DNA of 64,000 nucleotides from Mangrovibacter plantisponsor (GTDB taxonomy: Bacteria > Pseudomonadota > Gammaproteobacteria > Enterobacterales > Enterobacteriaceae): positions 248,001-312,000 of the forward strand of contig NZ_QGTS01000006.1 in NCBI RefSeq assembly GCF_003182475.1, in the 5' to 3' direction. This document shows, piece by piece, positions 53,332 through 64,000 of this stretch (its first letter is position 1; each line of letters opens with the position of its first letter). The translations under genes were made by a program, and so were the position numbers. The notes under the pieces were generated by a model. The model ran no database searches and had not been told where the DNA came from. It saw only the letters and a list, made by a program, of their open reading frames with translations.

Positions 53332-54870
53332 ATGCTCAATCTGATTATTTGTTGTGATGGTACCTGGAATACGCCAGATCAAATGGACGACGACCTCCCG
53401 GCGCCAACTAATGTAGTGAAACTCTATAACGCGCTGGAGAACAACCCGGCACAACGCCGTTATTATCACCCCGGTGTGGGTACAGACGGCACCTGGCTTC
53501 AGCGCATGGCCGGAGGAGGCACCGGTGCAGGCCTGAATGAAAATATTATGAGTGCTTACGGGTGGCTGACACAAAATTACCAGCCAGAAGCGCGTATCTG
53601 GTTATTCGGATTCAGCCGTGGTTCCTGGACCGTGCGCAGCCTTGGCGGAATGATTGCCCGCTGCGGTTTGCTGGATCCGGTGGCGTCGAAAATGGATGAA
53701 AAGCAACGCTGGGCAGCAATTAAAGACCTGTTCGAGATCTACAAGACTCCAGAAAATGAGGCTAAACCGGTAACCGCTACTGCACAGCACGCTTTTTTCA
53801 ATGTGCCGCAGGGGGCTCCCACCCGGCACAGTGTCAGTATTGAATTTATTGGCGTGTGGGACACAGTCGGTGCGCTGGGTGTGCCGGATGATATGGCTTT
53901 GCTCAACCTGCTGGACAACCCGGACAATTATCGCTTTCACGATACCAGTCTGAGTCATATTGTGAAGCACGCACGCCACGCCATTGCCATAGATGAAAAG
54001 CGCCAGAGCTTTTCCCCCACCTTGTGGAGCAATGAAACAGCCCATACGGATATGAAGCAAATCTGGTTTCCTGGTGTCCATGCTGATGTGGGTGGGGGTT
54101 ATGGGCAAAGTGCGTTATCAGACGGAGCCCTGCAATGGATGATGGAAGAAGCGCAGGCCTGTGAGCTGGTGTTTCGCGCGGATACCATGGCGCAGCTTCA
54201 CCCGGATTATTTGGGCTACCTGCATGATTCCGTTACCGGTGTCTTTAAATCGCTGAAAACCCGCCCGCGGAATGTACCCTGCTTTACCACGCAAGCCAGC
54301 CAGTTACACTCGTCTGCATTAAACCGCTACCACAACCCACCGCTAACCCAGGGTAGCTACTGGCCTACCACAGTGTTGGCTGAAGGTGACAATACAACTG
54401 TTACGGTGTTTGCCCGTGAGCACTGGAATGCAACCGGGTTGTACCTGGAAGCCGGGAAAACCTACCATTTTCAGGCGCAGGGTGAATGGATGGATAGTGA
54501 CATCCCCAGTGGCCCGGCAGGCTGCGATAACGGCAAATTTCAGTTAAGCAAACTGGCACACAGCGTTTCATCACTGTTAGGTAAAGCCGAAACGCTCTAC
54601 CAGAAATTCACCCATAACCACACCGCTGATTTCTGGTACACCAAACGTGAGGAACAGTACCCCTGGTTCGCGCTGGTTGGTATGGTTGCCAACGATTTTC
54701 CTTCGGGAAGCCAGCAGGATGAAAAATTACCCCATGAAGTCTTTCTGATTGGTGACACAACCACCTTCACACCTAAGGCAAGCGGCTACCTCTACGCTTT
54801 CGCCAATGATGCATGGCAAACCTACCACAATAATCGCGGTAGCGTCGCGCTAACAGTCACCTGTAAGTAG
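53332..54870 (+). CDS. DUF2235 (Tle1-type) alpha/beta hydrolase
   Basis: I chose the ATG at 53332, after AGGATA (512 residues). The N-terminal 330 residues are a DUF2235 hydrolase: NLIICCDGTWNTPDQ opening, the elbow GFSRGS (Ser95), IGVWDTVGALG and FPGVHADVGGGY with the catalytic Asp. Type VI secretion phospholipases Tle1 share this domain, but no vgrG, hcp, PAAR or immunity gene is next to it. The C-terminal 180 residues look like a beta-rich extra domain I do not recognise. No signal peptide is seen. It could be an orphan effector or a housekeeping lipase. Confidence 0.82.
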   Translation: MLNLIICCDGTWNTPDQMDDDLPAPTNVVKLYNALENNPAQRRYYHPGVGTDGTWLQRMAGGGTGAGLNENIMSAYGWLTQNYQPEARIWLFGFSRGSWTVRSLGGMIARCGLLDPVASKMDEKQRWAAIKDLFEIYKTPENEAKPVTATAQHAFFNVPQGAPTRHSVSIEFIGVWDTVGALGVPDDMALLNLLDNPDNYRFHDTSLSHIVKHARHAIAIDEKRQSFSPTLWSNETAHTDMKQIWFPGVHADVGGGYGQSALSDGALQWMMEEAQACELVFRADTMAQLHPDYLGYLHDSVTGVFKSLKTRPRNVPCFTTQASQLHSSALNRYHNPPLTQGSYWPTTVLAEGDNTTVTVFAREHWNATGLYLEAGKTYHFQAQGEWMDSDIPSGPAGCDNGKFQLSKLAHSVSSLLGKAETLYQKFTHNHTADFWYTKREEQYPWFALVGMVANDFPSGSQQDEKLPHEVFLIGDTTTFTPKASGYLYAFANDAWQTYHNNRGSVALTVTCK

Positions 54871-54877
54871 CCCGCAC

Positions 54878-54914
54878 CAGAGAGCAGCATCAGTACCCTG
54901 CCTGCTGCTCTCTG
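54878..54914. terminator. Bidirectional hairpin between DUF2235 gene and gntR
   Basis: CAGAGAGCAGC and GCTGCTCTCTG form a perfect 11-bp stem with a 15-base loop between the two convergent genes. Confidence 0.65.
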
Positions 54915-54919
54915 ACCAC

Positions 54920-55669
54920 TCACAATAACGGCTGTTGCGGCGCACTACGGCGCAAATGGTAATCCACCTGGTATTCGCGAGTATTACGGTACATTACTGA
55001 GTAATTGAGGAATACCCCGTTGTCGTTGTAAGACAACGAACTGATCCTAAGCAAAGGCGTGTGCTCAGCAACATTTAGCTGTTCAGCCAGTTGCCGGTCT
55101 GCCAGCACGGGTGTCAGGCTTTCATAGTTGCCACTAATCGTCAGCCCACACTCTTTCTCAATATAATCAAACTTCGACCCTTCAAGATGCGCCAGCGATA
55201 AATAAGGAAACAGCACGACAGGCATATAGCTGTCTTCCAGCATCAAAGGCTTGCCATCCACGTAACGCAGGCGGCGGGAAAACCAGATCCGGTCATTAAG
55301 CTGCACCCGCAGTTGCCGGGCAATTGCAGGCGGTGCGGGCATCACTTCAAATTTCAGCACCTGGCTGGCAACCTCTTTGCCCTGCAGGCGCAGCACTTCC
55401 GCCAGGCCGCATAAACTGTTGGTTTCATGGTGAACATCTTTACGGGCGACAAACGTGCCACTGCCATGGCGGCGAACCACCAGCCCCCAGCTCACCAGTA
55501 AATCCAGCGCGTTACGAATTGTCATGCGCGCCACACCAAATTCCTGTGCCAGCGCCTTTTCACCAGGCAACGGGCTGCCCACAGCATAATCCGATGAATT
55601 AAGGCGCACCCGTAACCGTTCTGCGATTGATTTGTAGATCACTACTGGACCTCTTTTTGCCTCAGCCAT
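54920..55669 (-). CDS. GntR/HutC-family regulator
   Basis: This 249-residue protein has an N-terminal GntR winged helix (GSPLPGEKALAQEFGVARMTIRNALDLLVSWG) and a UTRA effector domain (VNEHTPLLRISSLSYNDNGVFLNYSVMYRN region). It is divergent from the alpha-glucoside PTS operon and is its likely repressor, with a sugar-phosphate as effector. Confidence 0.9.
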   Translation of the reverse strand: MAEAKRGPVVIYKSIAERLRVRLNSSDYAVGSPLPGEKALAQEFGVARMTIRNALDLLVSWGLVVRRHGSGTFVARKDVHHETNSLCGLAEVLRLQGKEVASQVLKFEVMPAPPAIARQLRVQLNDRIWFSRRLRYVDGKPLMLEDSYMPVVLFPYLSLAHLEGSKFDYIEKECGLTISGNYESLTPVLADRQLAEQLNVAEHTPLLRISSLSYNDNGVFLNYSVMYRNTREYQVDYHLRRSAPQQPLL

Positions 55670-55810
55670 GAGTAAAATGAACTGGCGTTTCCGTTATAAA
55701 GTTATTTAAAAACAATTAACTAATAGAAAAACCAGTAACACATCTTCAGCCAGTTTCTGCACTTGTCTGGTTTCACAATAAAAAGTAGACATCATGCGCT
55801 GTAATTAAAC

Positions 55811-55826
55811 TTTGAAAGCTATCACA
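55811..55826. promoter_or_regulatory. CRP site upstream of the alpha-glucoside PTS operon
   Basis: TTTGA-AAGCTA-TCACA matches 9 of 10 consensus bases. It lies 113 bp before the EIICB ATG in the gntR-PTS divergent region. Confidence 0.65.
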
Positions 55827-55938
55827 AACCCGGTGTTCTCACCCGGCCATCGCATGCGCCAGTTCTTATTCTCAATACCGGCCAGCACGACAATGAAATA
55901 AGGCCTCTTACCCGGTTGGTTTATGTGAGGATTTTACA

Positions 55939-58880
<2,942 letters not shown>

Positions 58881-58891
58881 CCCTTCCTTTT

Positions 58892-58919
58892 GTTGCTTCC
58901 CGCTCGCCCGGGAAGCAAC
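58892..58919 (+). terminator. Hairpin after aglB
   Basis: GTTGCTTCCCG and CGGGAAGCAAC form a perfect 11-bp stem with a 6-base loop, 12 bp past the stop. Confidence 0.75.
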
Positions 58920-59134
58920 GCTCCCGAAAGCCGGATAACGGCAAACCAACTCTGATTACCCCGCCCCCAGGCAGCACAATATTTATACGGCAGATAATGC
59001 TGCAACTGCTTTCCACCGTGAAAAGAGTAACCAAAAAGAGAACCACACTCAGCATGATGCACGGGTATTATCGCTGTCTGAAAAATATACTACAAAAGCC
59101 CCAAAAACCATTGCAGCGGTTAATTAACAACATA

Positions 59135-59148
59135 GTGATTTAAATCAA
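59135..59148. promoter_or_regulatory. FNR-box-like site upstream of an orphan small gene
   Basis: GTGAT-TTAA-ATCAA matches 9 of 10 bases of the FNR consensus TTGAT-N4-ATCAA. It lies 133 bp before the ATG at 59281, which fits a class II promoter with a long leader. Confidence 0.5.
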
Positions 59149-59280
59149 AATGCATCTCCCCCAAAACGCGGAGAAATACCGTAAAAGACTATTAAAACTT
59201 TTCCTGGCGCCAGGTTCTGCTTCTTAGCTGCGCCACTTTGCAAGGCAACTTAAAGATGGATTTAATGTGAGGTTTCGATA

Positions 59281-59565
59281 ATGGAAACTGTGGTACAAGG
59301 CTCTAACTCACTGGGTGAATATTTTACTCTGTTACTGGATAAAACCCAGTACGACAAAGACGCTATTCTGAAAGCCAGTTATGGTTTAGCCGAGTATTAT
59401 TTTGTGCATATTACCAAAGCAACCACTGAAAAATTGGCAATCTCTTTCTATACCAAAAATATCACCGGCACCCCTTTAGTGATTGAGAACGCGGTAACTC
59501 TGTTCTTAAACGCACTGCATGCCACCCCGCCGGTGCCATTGCCACTGGCAGAAACCCACCATTGA
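59281..59565 (+). CDS. Small soluble protein of unknown family
   Basis: This is a 94-residue protein; the ATG at 59281 follows GTGAGG. I recognise no domain. Residues 1-60 alternate helix and strand (YDKDAILKASYGLAEYYFVHI; KLAISFYTKN) and the tail is Pro-rich (HATPPVPLPL). It stands alone downstream of an FNR-like site, next to a genomic scar. Could be a real anaerobically expressed gene; confidence is moderate because the coding pattern and ribosome site are good. Confidence 0.6.
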   Translation: METVVQGSNSLGEYFTLLLDKTQYDKDAILKASYGLAEYYFVHITKATTEKLAISFYTKNITGTPLVIENAVTLFLNALHATPPVPLPLAETHH

Positions 59566-59992
59566 AGGTGTTCCGGCTAATGGCATACTTTACTTTGCCA
59601 TAAAGTCACTTTATGCTGGCTCACTACCTGGGGAATATATTAATCAACCACCCAATAATGAATAACATGGTTATTCCCCGGAAAGCGTAACTGCGCCAGA
59701 ATTACTTTAAAAAAAAGCCCCAGAGCTGAAACAATTCAGCTTATACAATTCGCAACATTCCGGTTGCAATTTCACCCGTAAGATCATCCCCTGTTAATAA
59801 ACACCGCCGGGCAGTACGTTTTGCCATACCAACGGTATTATTCGGCTGCCGTTATGCCAGCAATGGATCATAGTTCGGTCTGGCAGGTAACTGCTGGCAT
59901 CTCCAGTTAATATGGCATGAATTAAATAAATTCATAAATTGAGTGCTGCACGCTTCTTATGCATTGACCTGGTAAGCTCGCTTCGACGGCCA
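59566..59992. other. Intergenic region with a palindrome
   Basis: About 430 bp without a gene. A near-perfect palindrome CATAAAGT-C-ACTTTATG lies at 59599-59615. The right end carries the first copy of a direct repeat (59933-59968). Confidence 0.45.
59933..59968 (-). repeat. Direct repeat copy 1, possible integrase 3' remnant
   Basis: It matches 60419-60454 at 29 of 36 positions (23 of the first 25). On the minus strand it reads MHKKRAALNL then a stop, similar to the KRAAL.LW tail of tyrosine integrases. It and copy 2 bracket the XRE gene. Confidence 0.5.
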
Positions 59993-60250
59993 TTAGTCAT
60001 CCTCCGAAAACAAGCTATCAATCTCATCCCAATCAGGTAATTCGTGACGTTTAGGTGTCACGTTAAACTGTAAGCCAACCGCATCAAGCAAGCGCTCGAA
60101 GATATCGAATGAGCCTGTAAAACGACCATTCTCTATTTCTGAGATAGTGACTTTGTGAATACCGGTTAGCTCCGCGAGGCGCTGCTGGGTATACCCAAGC
60201 GCTTTACGTTTCTCGCTGACCGTTTTACCGATTTCCTGTCTGCTGGCCAT
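59993..60250 (-). CDS. XRE-family helix-turn-helix protein (HipB/antitoxin-like)
   Basis: This is an 85-residue protein from the ATG at 60250; a TTG at 60262 would add four residues. The helix-turn-helix spans about residues 8-62 (ALGYTQQRLAELTGIHKVTISEIENGR) with a short acidic C-terminal tail. Size and shape fit single-domain antitoxins such as HipB or HigA, but no toxin gene is adjacent. Two matching palindromes upstream point to self-repression. It lies between two direct repeats, so it may be the survivor of a lost mobile segment. Confidence 0.82.
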   Translation of the reverse strand: MASRQEIGKTVSEKRKALGYTQQRLAELTGIHKVTISEIENGRFTGSFDIFERLLDAVGLQFNVTPKRHELPDWDEIDSLFSEDD

Positions 60251-60264
60251 GTAAACACCCAAAG

Positions 60265-60280
60265 TTAACTATATAGCTAA
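60265..60280. promoter_or_regulatory. Operator palindrome 1 of the XRE gene
   Basis: TTAACTATATAGCTAA is a near-palindrome 15 bp upstream of the ATG at 60250. Confidence 0.6.
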
Positions 60281-60303
60281 TAAACTAACTCATAATCACA
60301 ATA

Positions 60304-60319
60304 TTAGCCATATAGCTAA
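60304..60319. promoter_or_regulatory. Operator palindrome 2 of the XRE gene
   Basis: TTAGCCATATAGCTAA matches the first operator at 14 of 16 positions and lies 39 bp from it, close to four helical turns, so two dimers could bind side by side on one DNA face. Confidence 0.6.
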
Positions 60320-60366
60320 CAATATTTTAAGCGAGACCCATAAACACGAATAACGCCACATCAGAC

Positions 60367-60492
60367 TTATCCAAATGCCCTGTAATCATCCCATGATGCT
60401 GGAATGATAGTAGCCAGCCATAAATCAAGTGCTGCACGCTTCTCGTTCATATACTGGCCAGCCTCTTGAACCGTACCAGCTGTAAGGGTGAT
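60367..60492 (-). pseudogene. Possible C-terminal fragment of a tyrosine integrase
   Basis: The minus strand is open over 41 codons and contains QYMNEKRAALDLWLATI before a stop at 60367-60369. A Tyr/Arg-rich helix ending in xxKRxxLxxW is common at the C-terminus of phage-type integrases. The stretch is short and has no catalytic residue, so the call is tentative. It contains direct-repeat copy 2. Confidence 0.3.
60419..60454 (-). repeat. Direct repeat copy 2
   Basis: Partner of 59933-59968 with the same orientation, 486 bp apart; 29 of 36 bases agree. See copy 1. Confidence 0.55.
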
Positions 60493-60631
60493 GGTGTATG
60501 CCCACGACTCAATCGGTCTGGGCGAAGATAACCCTACTCACCAGTCTGTGGAGCAACGGGCTGATGCAGCGCGAGGTGGCTATGCGCTGAAAGGCTGTAA
60601 AGGCCAGCCGCAGGTGATTTGCATTGCCACC
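60488..60631 (+). pseudogene. Transketolase gene fragment with an internal deletion
   Basis: The translation begins VMVYAHDSIGLGEDNPTHQSVEQ, which matches the thiamine-pyrophosphate-binding central part of transketolase (HDSIGLGEDGPTHQPVEQ in TktA). It then jumps to RADAARGGYALKGCKGQPQ..ICIAT, a segment that in TktA lies about 50 residues further on. So both ends and an internal block are lost. It is a dead fragment left by deletion. Confidence 0.8.
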
Positions 60632-60861
60632 GCCAAAACGCACCATCAACGTGCAAAGCAAGCATCAATATTGTGCACACCGCCCGTTTTTACTTTTTCC
60701 TTCTCATAGCATTGTCCGTGGCGGCAATCTTCTTAACTAATTACTTTTCAATTAGATAAAAAAACACCGGTTGTCTGATTACGCCCTGGCACAATTCATG
60801 CAAATGTCATTTCGTTCAAGTAACTTTCCTAAAATGAATATCACTTTCAGAGAGCGAAACC

Positions 60862-61719
60862 ATGAAACTGACGCGTTTTTCCTTTGCAGCCTGTTGGGCC
60901 ATGTTGGTAACCGCCAGCGCCTTTTCTACGACAGCACACAGCGCAGACTTACTGGAACGGATTAAAGAAGCGAAGGTCATGACCATCGCTACCGAAGCCC
61001 GTTACGCACCATTTGAATATGTTGAGAACAATAAAATTGTTGGCTACGACGTGGATCTGATGAATCACATTCTGGCTAAGTCGTTGCCGGGCGTGAAAGT
61101 GGATCAGTTGGATCTCCCCTTTCAGGGCATTCTGCCCGGGCTGGATGCCAAAAAATTCGATTTCGTTATCACCGCGGTTACCGTGAATAAACAACGTGTG
61201 GATCACTTCGCGTTTACCGCTCCTATTGCTGAATCCACCGTCGCGCTACTGAAACGCGCGAAAGACAACAGCATCACCTCTCCTGACGACCTGAGCGGCA
61301 AAGTAGTGGGAACACAAACCGGATCCGGCCAGTTGCAGGTGCTGCAGGCTTTTGATCAGAAACTGAAAGCCAGCGGCAAACCGGGGATCAAAGAGATTAA
61401 ACAATATGTCGCCTTCGACGAAGCCTATGTTGACCTGGCCAATGGCCGCCTGGATGGGGTTGCCCAGTCGCTCTCCAACCTGGGGCCGCTTATCAAAGCC
61501 CGCCCGGGTGTGTTTGCCACGCTGCCAGAAATGCTGGGGCCGAAGACCTATTTTGGTTGGGTTGGGCGTAAAGATGCCGACAGCGCTTCACTGGTCAAAC
61601 TGTTCCAGGACGGCATTATCGAGGCCAACAAAGACGGCACGATGAAAGCACTGCAACAGAAATGGTTCGGCTTCACCATGAATGTTCCGGCAACACCGAT
61701 GCCAGCACCGGCACTGTGA
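60862..61719 (+). CDS. Polar amino-acid ABC transporter binding protein
   Basis: This 285-residue protein has a signal peptide ending near AHSADLL and the type-II binding fold of the HisJ/ArtJ/FliY group: TIATEARYAPFEYVENNKIVGYDVDLMNHI, PFQGILPGLDAKKFDFVITAVTVNKQR and GKVVGTQTGSGQL. It would deliver an amino acid or related compound to the two permeases downstream. The neighbouring carbamoylase-type gene suggests the ligand may be an N-carbamoyl or ureido compound. Confidence 0.9.
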   Translation: MKLTRFSFAACWAMLVTASAFSTTAHSADLLERIKEAKVMTIATEARYAPFEYVENNKIVGYDVDLMNHILAKSLPGVKVDQLDLPFQGILPGLDAKKFDFVITAVTVNKQRVDHFAFTAPIAESTVALLKRAKDNSITSPDDLSGKVVGTQTGSGQLQVLQAFDQKLKASGKPGIKEIKQYVAFDEAYVDLANGRLDGVAQSLSNLGPLIKARPGVFATLPEMLGPKTYFGWVGRKDADSASLVKLFQDGIIEANKDGTMKALQQKWFGFTMNVPATPMPAPAL

Positions 61720-61729
61720 GTACTGAGTG

Positions 61730-62389
61730 ATGCCTGCTTTTTTCACCCATTTCGCCAGCTGGCTTCCCGCCTTATTGCATGGCGCGCTAACCACCGCAGC
61801 ACTCTGCCTGGTTGCCATGGTTGCCGGCTTTCTGGTGGGGATTGGCGTCTGGCGCATGTCTGGCAGCCCGGCGCGAGTCTGGCGTGGAGTGGCCCATGGA
61901 TGGGTCAGTCTGTTTCGCGGTACGCCGGTGCTGGCTCAGTTACTGTTGTGCTTTTACCTTCCTTCGCAACTGGGGCTGAATCTGCCGGTGTTCCTCGCCG
62001 CAGCGGTGGCACTGACACTCAACACAGCCGCTTACCAGTCGCAAATCCTCAAGAGCGGGTTTGCCAGTATTGCTCCCGGGCAGTTGGAAGCAGCCGCAAT
62101 ATGTGGGCTCAGTTCCCGGCAAATTCTGTGGCGTATTCAGGTGCCGCAGGTGTTGCGCCTGACACTGCCCTCATTGTTATCAGAACTGATTGATGTGGTG
62201 AAAGCTTCTGCCGTGGTCTCTGTAATCGCACTGACTGACCTGATGCGTGTAGGCCAGCAACTGGCCTCATCCACTTACCAGCCATTACAGGTCTACCTGT
62301 CCGTTGCGCTGATTTACCTGGCGCTGACCAGCCTGCTGGCCCTGGCTGGACGCCAGGCGGAACGCTACTGGCAGAGGGAATCACGATGA
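61730..62389 (+). CDS. Amino-acid ABC transporter permease 1 (HisQ/M family)
   Basis: I chose the ATG at 61730 (219 residues); a GTG three bases earlier is possible. Five membrane helices and the EAA-type loop (GQLEAAAICGLSSRQILWRIQVPQVLRLTLPS) mark a polar amino-acid permease. It starts 10 bp after the binding-protein stop and overlaps the next permease by 4 bp. Confidence 0.9.
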   Translation: MPAFFTHFASWLPALLHGALTTAALCLVAMVAGFLVGIGVWRMSGSPARVWRGVAHGWVSLFRGTPVLAQLLLCFYLPSQLGLNLPVFLAAAVALTLNTAAYQSQILKSGFASIAPGQLEAAAICGLSSRQILWRIQVPQVLRLTLPSLLSELIDVVKASAVVSVIALTDLMRVGQQLASSTYQPLQVYLSVALIYLALTSLLALAGRQAERYWQRESR

Positions 62390-63027
62390 GCGAACTGGCC
62401 AATTACCTGCCCGATTACCTTCAGGCTATGGGTACCACATTATGGATAAGCCTGTGTGCAGCCGTGCTGGGAATGGCGCTGGGGTTTGCGTTTAACGGAT
62501 TATGCCCACATCACCCACTGGCATACCGCTTGTGGCGCGGATATGTATGGATTATTCGCGGCACACCTTACCTGGCTCAACTGGCGGTTATCTATTTTGG
62601 CCTGCCTTCTGCAGGCATTATGCTCAGTGCGGTACAGGCCACAGTACTGTCACTCACGCTCTACAGCGCCGCCTACTTCGGTGAAATTTTCCGTGCAGCA
62701 TGGGGCAGCATTCCCCCGGGCCAGCGCGAAGCGGCCCTGGCTAATTCCATTTCTGGTGTGCGTTGTTTCTGGCATATCCAGGCACCTCAGGCTGTGCGTT
62801 TTGCCCTGCCATTGCTGGGTAACCAGTTCATTTTAACTATTAAAGAAAGCGCGATTGCGTCGGTGATTACCGTACCGGAACTCACCATGACCACCAGCCA
62901 GATTGTCGCCAACACCTACACCTATGTACTGCCGTACGCCCTGCTGATTGCCAGCTACTGGTTACTGGCGCAAGGCGTCAGCTTTTGCGTGCGCGGCCTT
63001 GGCTATGCACTACGTACAGGAGATTAA
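62386..63027 (+). CDS. Amino-acid ABC transporter permease 2 (HisQ/M family)
   Basis: This 213-residue permease has five helices, the motif IIRGTPYLAQLAVIYFGLP and an EAA loop (GQREAALANSISGVRCFWHIQAPQAVRFALP). With permease 1 it forms the heterodimeric channel. It lies 1 bp before the ATPase start. Confidence 0.9.
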   Translation: MSELANYLPDYLQAMGTTLWISLCAAVLGMALGFAFNGLCPHHPLAYRLWRGYVWIIRGTPYLAQLAVIYFGLPSAGIMLSAVQATVLSLTLYSAAYFGEIFRAAWGSIPPGQREAALANSISGVRCFWHIQAPQAVRFALPLLGNQFILTIKESAIASVITVPELTMTTSQIVANTYTYVLPYALLIASYWLLAQGVSFCVRGLGYALRTGD

Positions 63028-63028
63028 C

Positions 63029-63841
63029 GTGAGTAATGCATCCGCTCCAATTCTGGAAATGCACCATGTCGGGAAGGCGTTCGCCGGGAATCCGGTGCTG
63101 CGCGACATCAACCTGAGTGTTCACCCGGGCGAAATCGTCACCCTGATTGGCCCTTCCGGCTCCGGGAAAACCACCGCGCTGCGCTGCATGAATTTTCTGG
63201 AAGCTTACGACCAGGGCGAAGTGCTGATTAAAGGCCAGTTACTCGGTTATTCCGGTAACCTGCGCGGTAAAGCGCACACCGACAGCCCGGCGCTAATAGC
63301 AGAGGTGCGCCGCCCGCTGGCCATGGTATTCCAGCAATTCAACCTGTGGCCGCACATGACGGTGCTGGAGAATGTCGTCGCCCCACTGGTGCTGGGCAAA
63401 AAAATGCCGCGCCACGCAGCAAAACACGCCGCCATGACAGCACTCAACCAGGTGGGTATGGCGCAAAAAGCCAGCGACTGGCCGGTACGGTTATCCGGCG
63501 GTCAACAACAGCGCGTAGGCATCGCCCGCGCCCTGGCGCTGGAACCCGAACTGCTGCTACTGGATGAACCCACTTCAGCACTGGATCCGGAACGTGTTGA
63601 AGAAGTGCTGGATGTTATCCGCAGCCTGGCAAAGCAAGGTATGACCATGGTGATGGTGACCCACGAAATGGCGTTTGCCGCCCATATCTCTTCTCGCCTG
63701 GTGTTTATGGCTGATGGCTACATAGTGGAAAGCGGCAGCCCTCGCCAGCTCTTTACTCAACCAGAAAGTGAGCGCTTACGTATATTTCTGGCACCACTGT
63801 TCCGCCGCCCTTTGCAACCTGAAGAACTGGAGTCGCTATGA
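63029..63841 (+). CDS. Amino-acid ABC transporter ATPase (HisP/GlnQ family)
   Basis: I chose the GTG at 63029, after AGGAG; the ATG at 62948 would overlap the permease by 80 bp. The 270-residue protein has Walker A GPSGSGKTTALR, Q-loop VFQQFNLWPHMTV, signature RLSGGQQQRVGIARAL, Walker B LLLLDEPTSALDPE and an H-loop (MVTHEM). It overlaps the next gene by 4 bp (ATGA). Confidence 0.93.
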   Translation: MSNASAPILEMHHVGKAFAGNPVLRDINLSVHPGEIVTLIGPSGSGKTTALRCMNFLEAYDQGEVLIKGQLLGYSGNLRGKAHTDSPALIAEVRRPLAMVFQQFNLWPHMTVLENVVAPLVLGKKMPRHAAKHAAMTALNQVGMAQKASDWPVRLSGGQQQRVGIARALALEPELLLLDEPTSALDPERVEEVLDVIRSLAKQGMTMVMVTHEMAFAAHISSRLVFMADGYIVESGSPRQLFTQPESERLRIFLAPLFRRPLQPEELESL

Positions 63842-64000
63842 TTTCCTCCCCGAGCCTGAGTGCTGCTCAACACCTTGATACTGACTGGCTGGACAGCCTG
63901 CTGAGCAAGCTCTCACAATTTGGCGCACTGGATAATGGCGGTGTGGACCGCCAGGCACTGAGCGCTACCGAACTGGATGCCCGGGCCTGGCTAATTGATG
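63838..64000 (+). CDS. Zn-dependent carbamoylase/allantoate-amidohydrolase-type enzyme, N-terminus only
   Basis: 54 codons are visible to the right edge. SLLSKLSQFGALDNGGVDRQALSATELDARAWLID fits the N-terminus of the M20 hydantoinase/carbamoylase family (N-carbamoyl-L-amino-acid hydrolase, allantoate amidohydrolase). The overlap with the ABC ATPase places it in the import operon, where it would process the imported compound. Metal-site residues lie beyond the window, so the assignment rests on the N-terminal pattern. Confidence 0.7.
   Translation, partial: MISSPSLSAAQHLDTDWLDSLLSKLSQFGALDNGGVDRQALSATELDARAWLID

Overview
The window looks like a chromosome segment from a member of the Enterobacteriaceae or close Enterobacterales. 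Several proteins read as near-full-length relatives of E. coli ProP, PheP, MelR, MelA, MelB, YdiL, YdiB, YdiM, AroD and AnsB. Dense catabolic and transport content and a plant-signal-type LuxR solo suggest a plant- or gut-associated lifestyle. The genus cannot be fixed from this sequence alone. I saw no rRNA, tRNA, CRISPR array or intact insertion sequence.

Layout, left part. Positions 1-5.5 kb hold a peptide-uptake operon (dipeptide-type ABC ATPase cut by the left edge, two permeases, a proline-iminopeptidase-like hydrolase), then a LuxR solo and a second iminopeptidase-like hydrolase. Matching lux-box-like inverted repeats precede both hydrolase genes. Positions 5.7-18.3 kb hold housekeeping and accessory genes: a DoxX protein, proP, an LprI-like secreted protein, a lone iron/cobalamin-type binding protein with a possible Fur box, an unusual Fnr-like regulator, a DUF3142 protein with a large secreted partner, a fosA-type gene, pheP, and a carbohydrate porin broken by a frameshift.

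Middle part. Positions 18.7-28.5 kb hold an uncharacterised catabolic island: TenA, BtpA/SgcQ, a PfkB kinase, a sugar-type ABC importer, a LacI regulator with two palindromic operators, a phosphotriesterase-family enzyme, a glutamine-amidotransferase-like protein and an M20 hydrolase. An unknown two-gene unit with strong upstream hairpins follows (28.8-30.5 kb). Then come the melR/melAB melibiose locus with a SemiSWEET gene attached to melB, and an aldo/keto reductase. Positions 36.3-43.6 kb hold an expanded ydiL-ydiB-ydiM-aroD locus carrying an extra shikimate kinase and a large flavin/iron-sulfur enoate reductase, with a LysR regulator.

Right part. Positions 43.9-46.9 kb hold PhzF, AbrB-type, isochorismatase-like and MarR genes. 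Positions 47.0-52.8 kb hold a type II asparaginase and an LsrB/RbsB-type importer with a CRP site. A DUF2235 hydrolase is next, then gntR and an alpha-glucoside PTS with its GH4 6-phospho-glycosidase, again with a good CRP site. Positions 59.1-60.7 kb are a scar: an orphan small gene behind an FNR box, an XRE regulator with paired operators lying between two direct repeats, and a deleted transketolase fragment. The window ends with a polar amino-acid ABC operon that runs into a carbamoylase/allantoate-amidohydrolase-type gene cut by the right edge.
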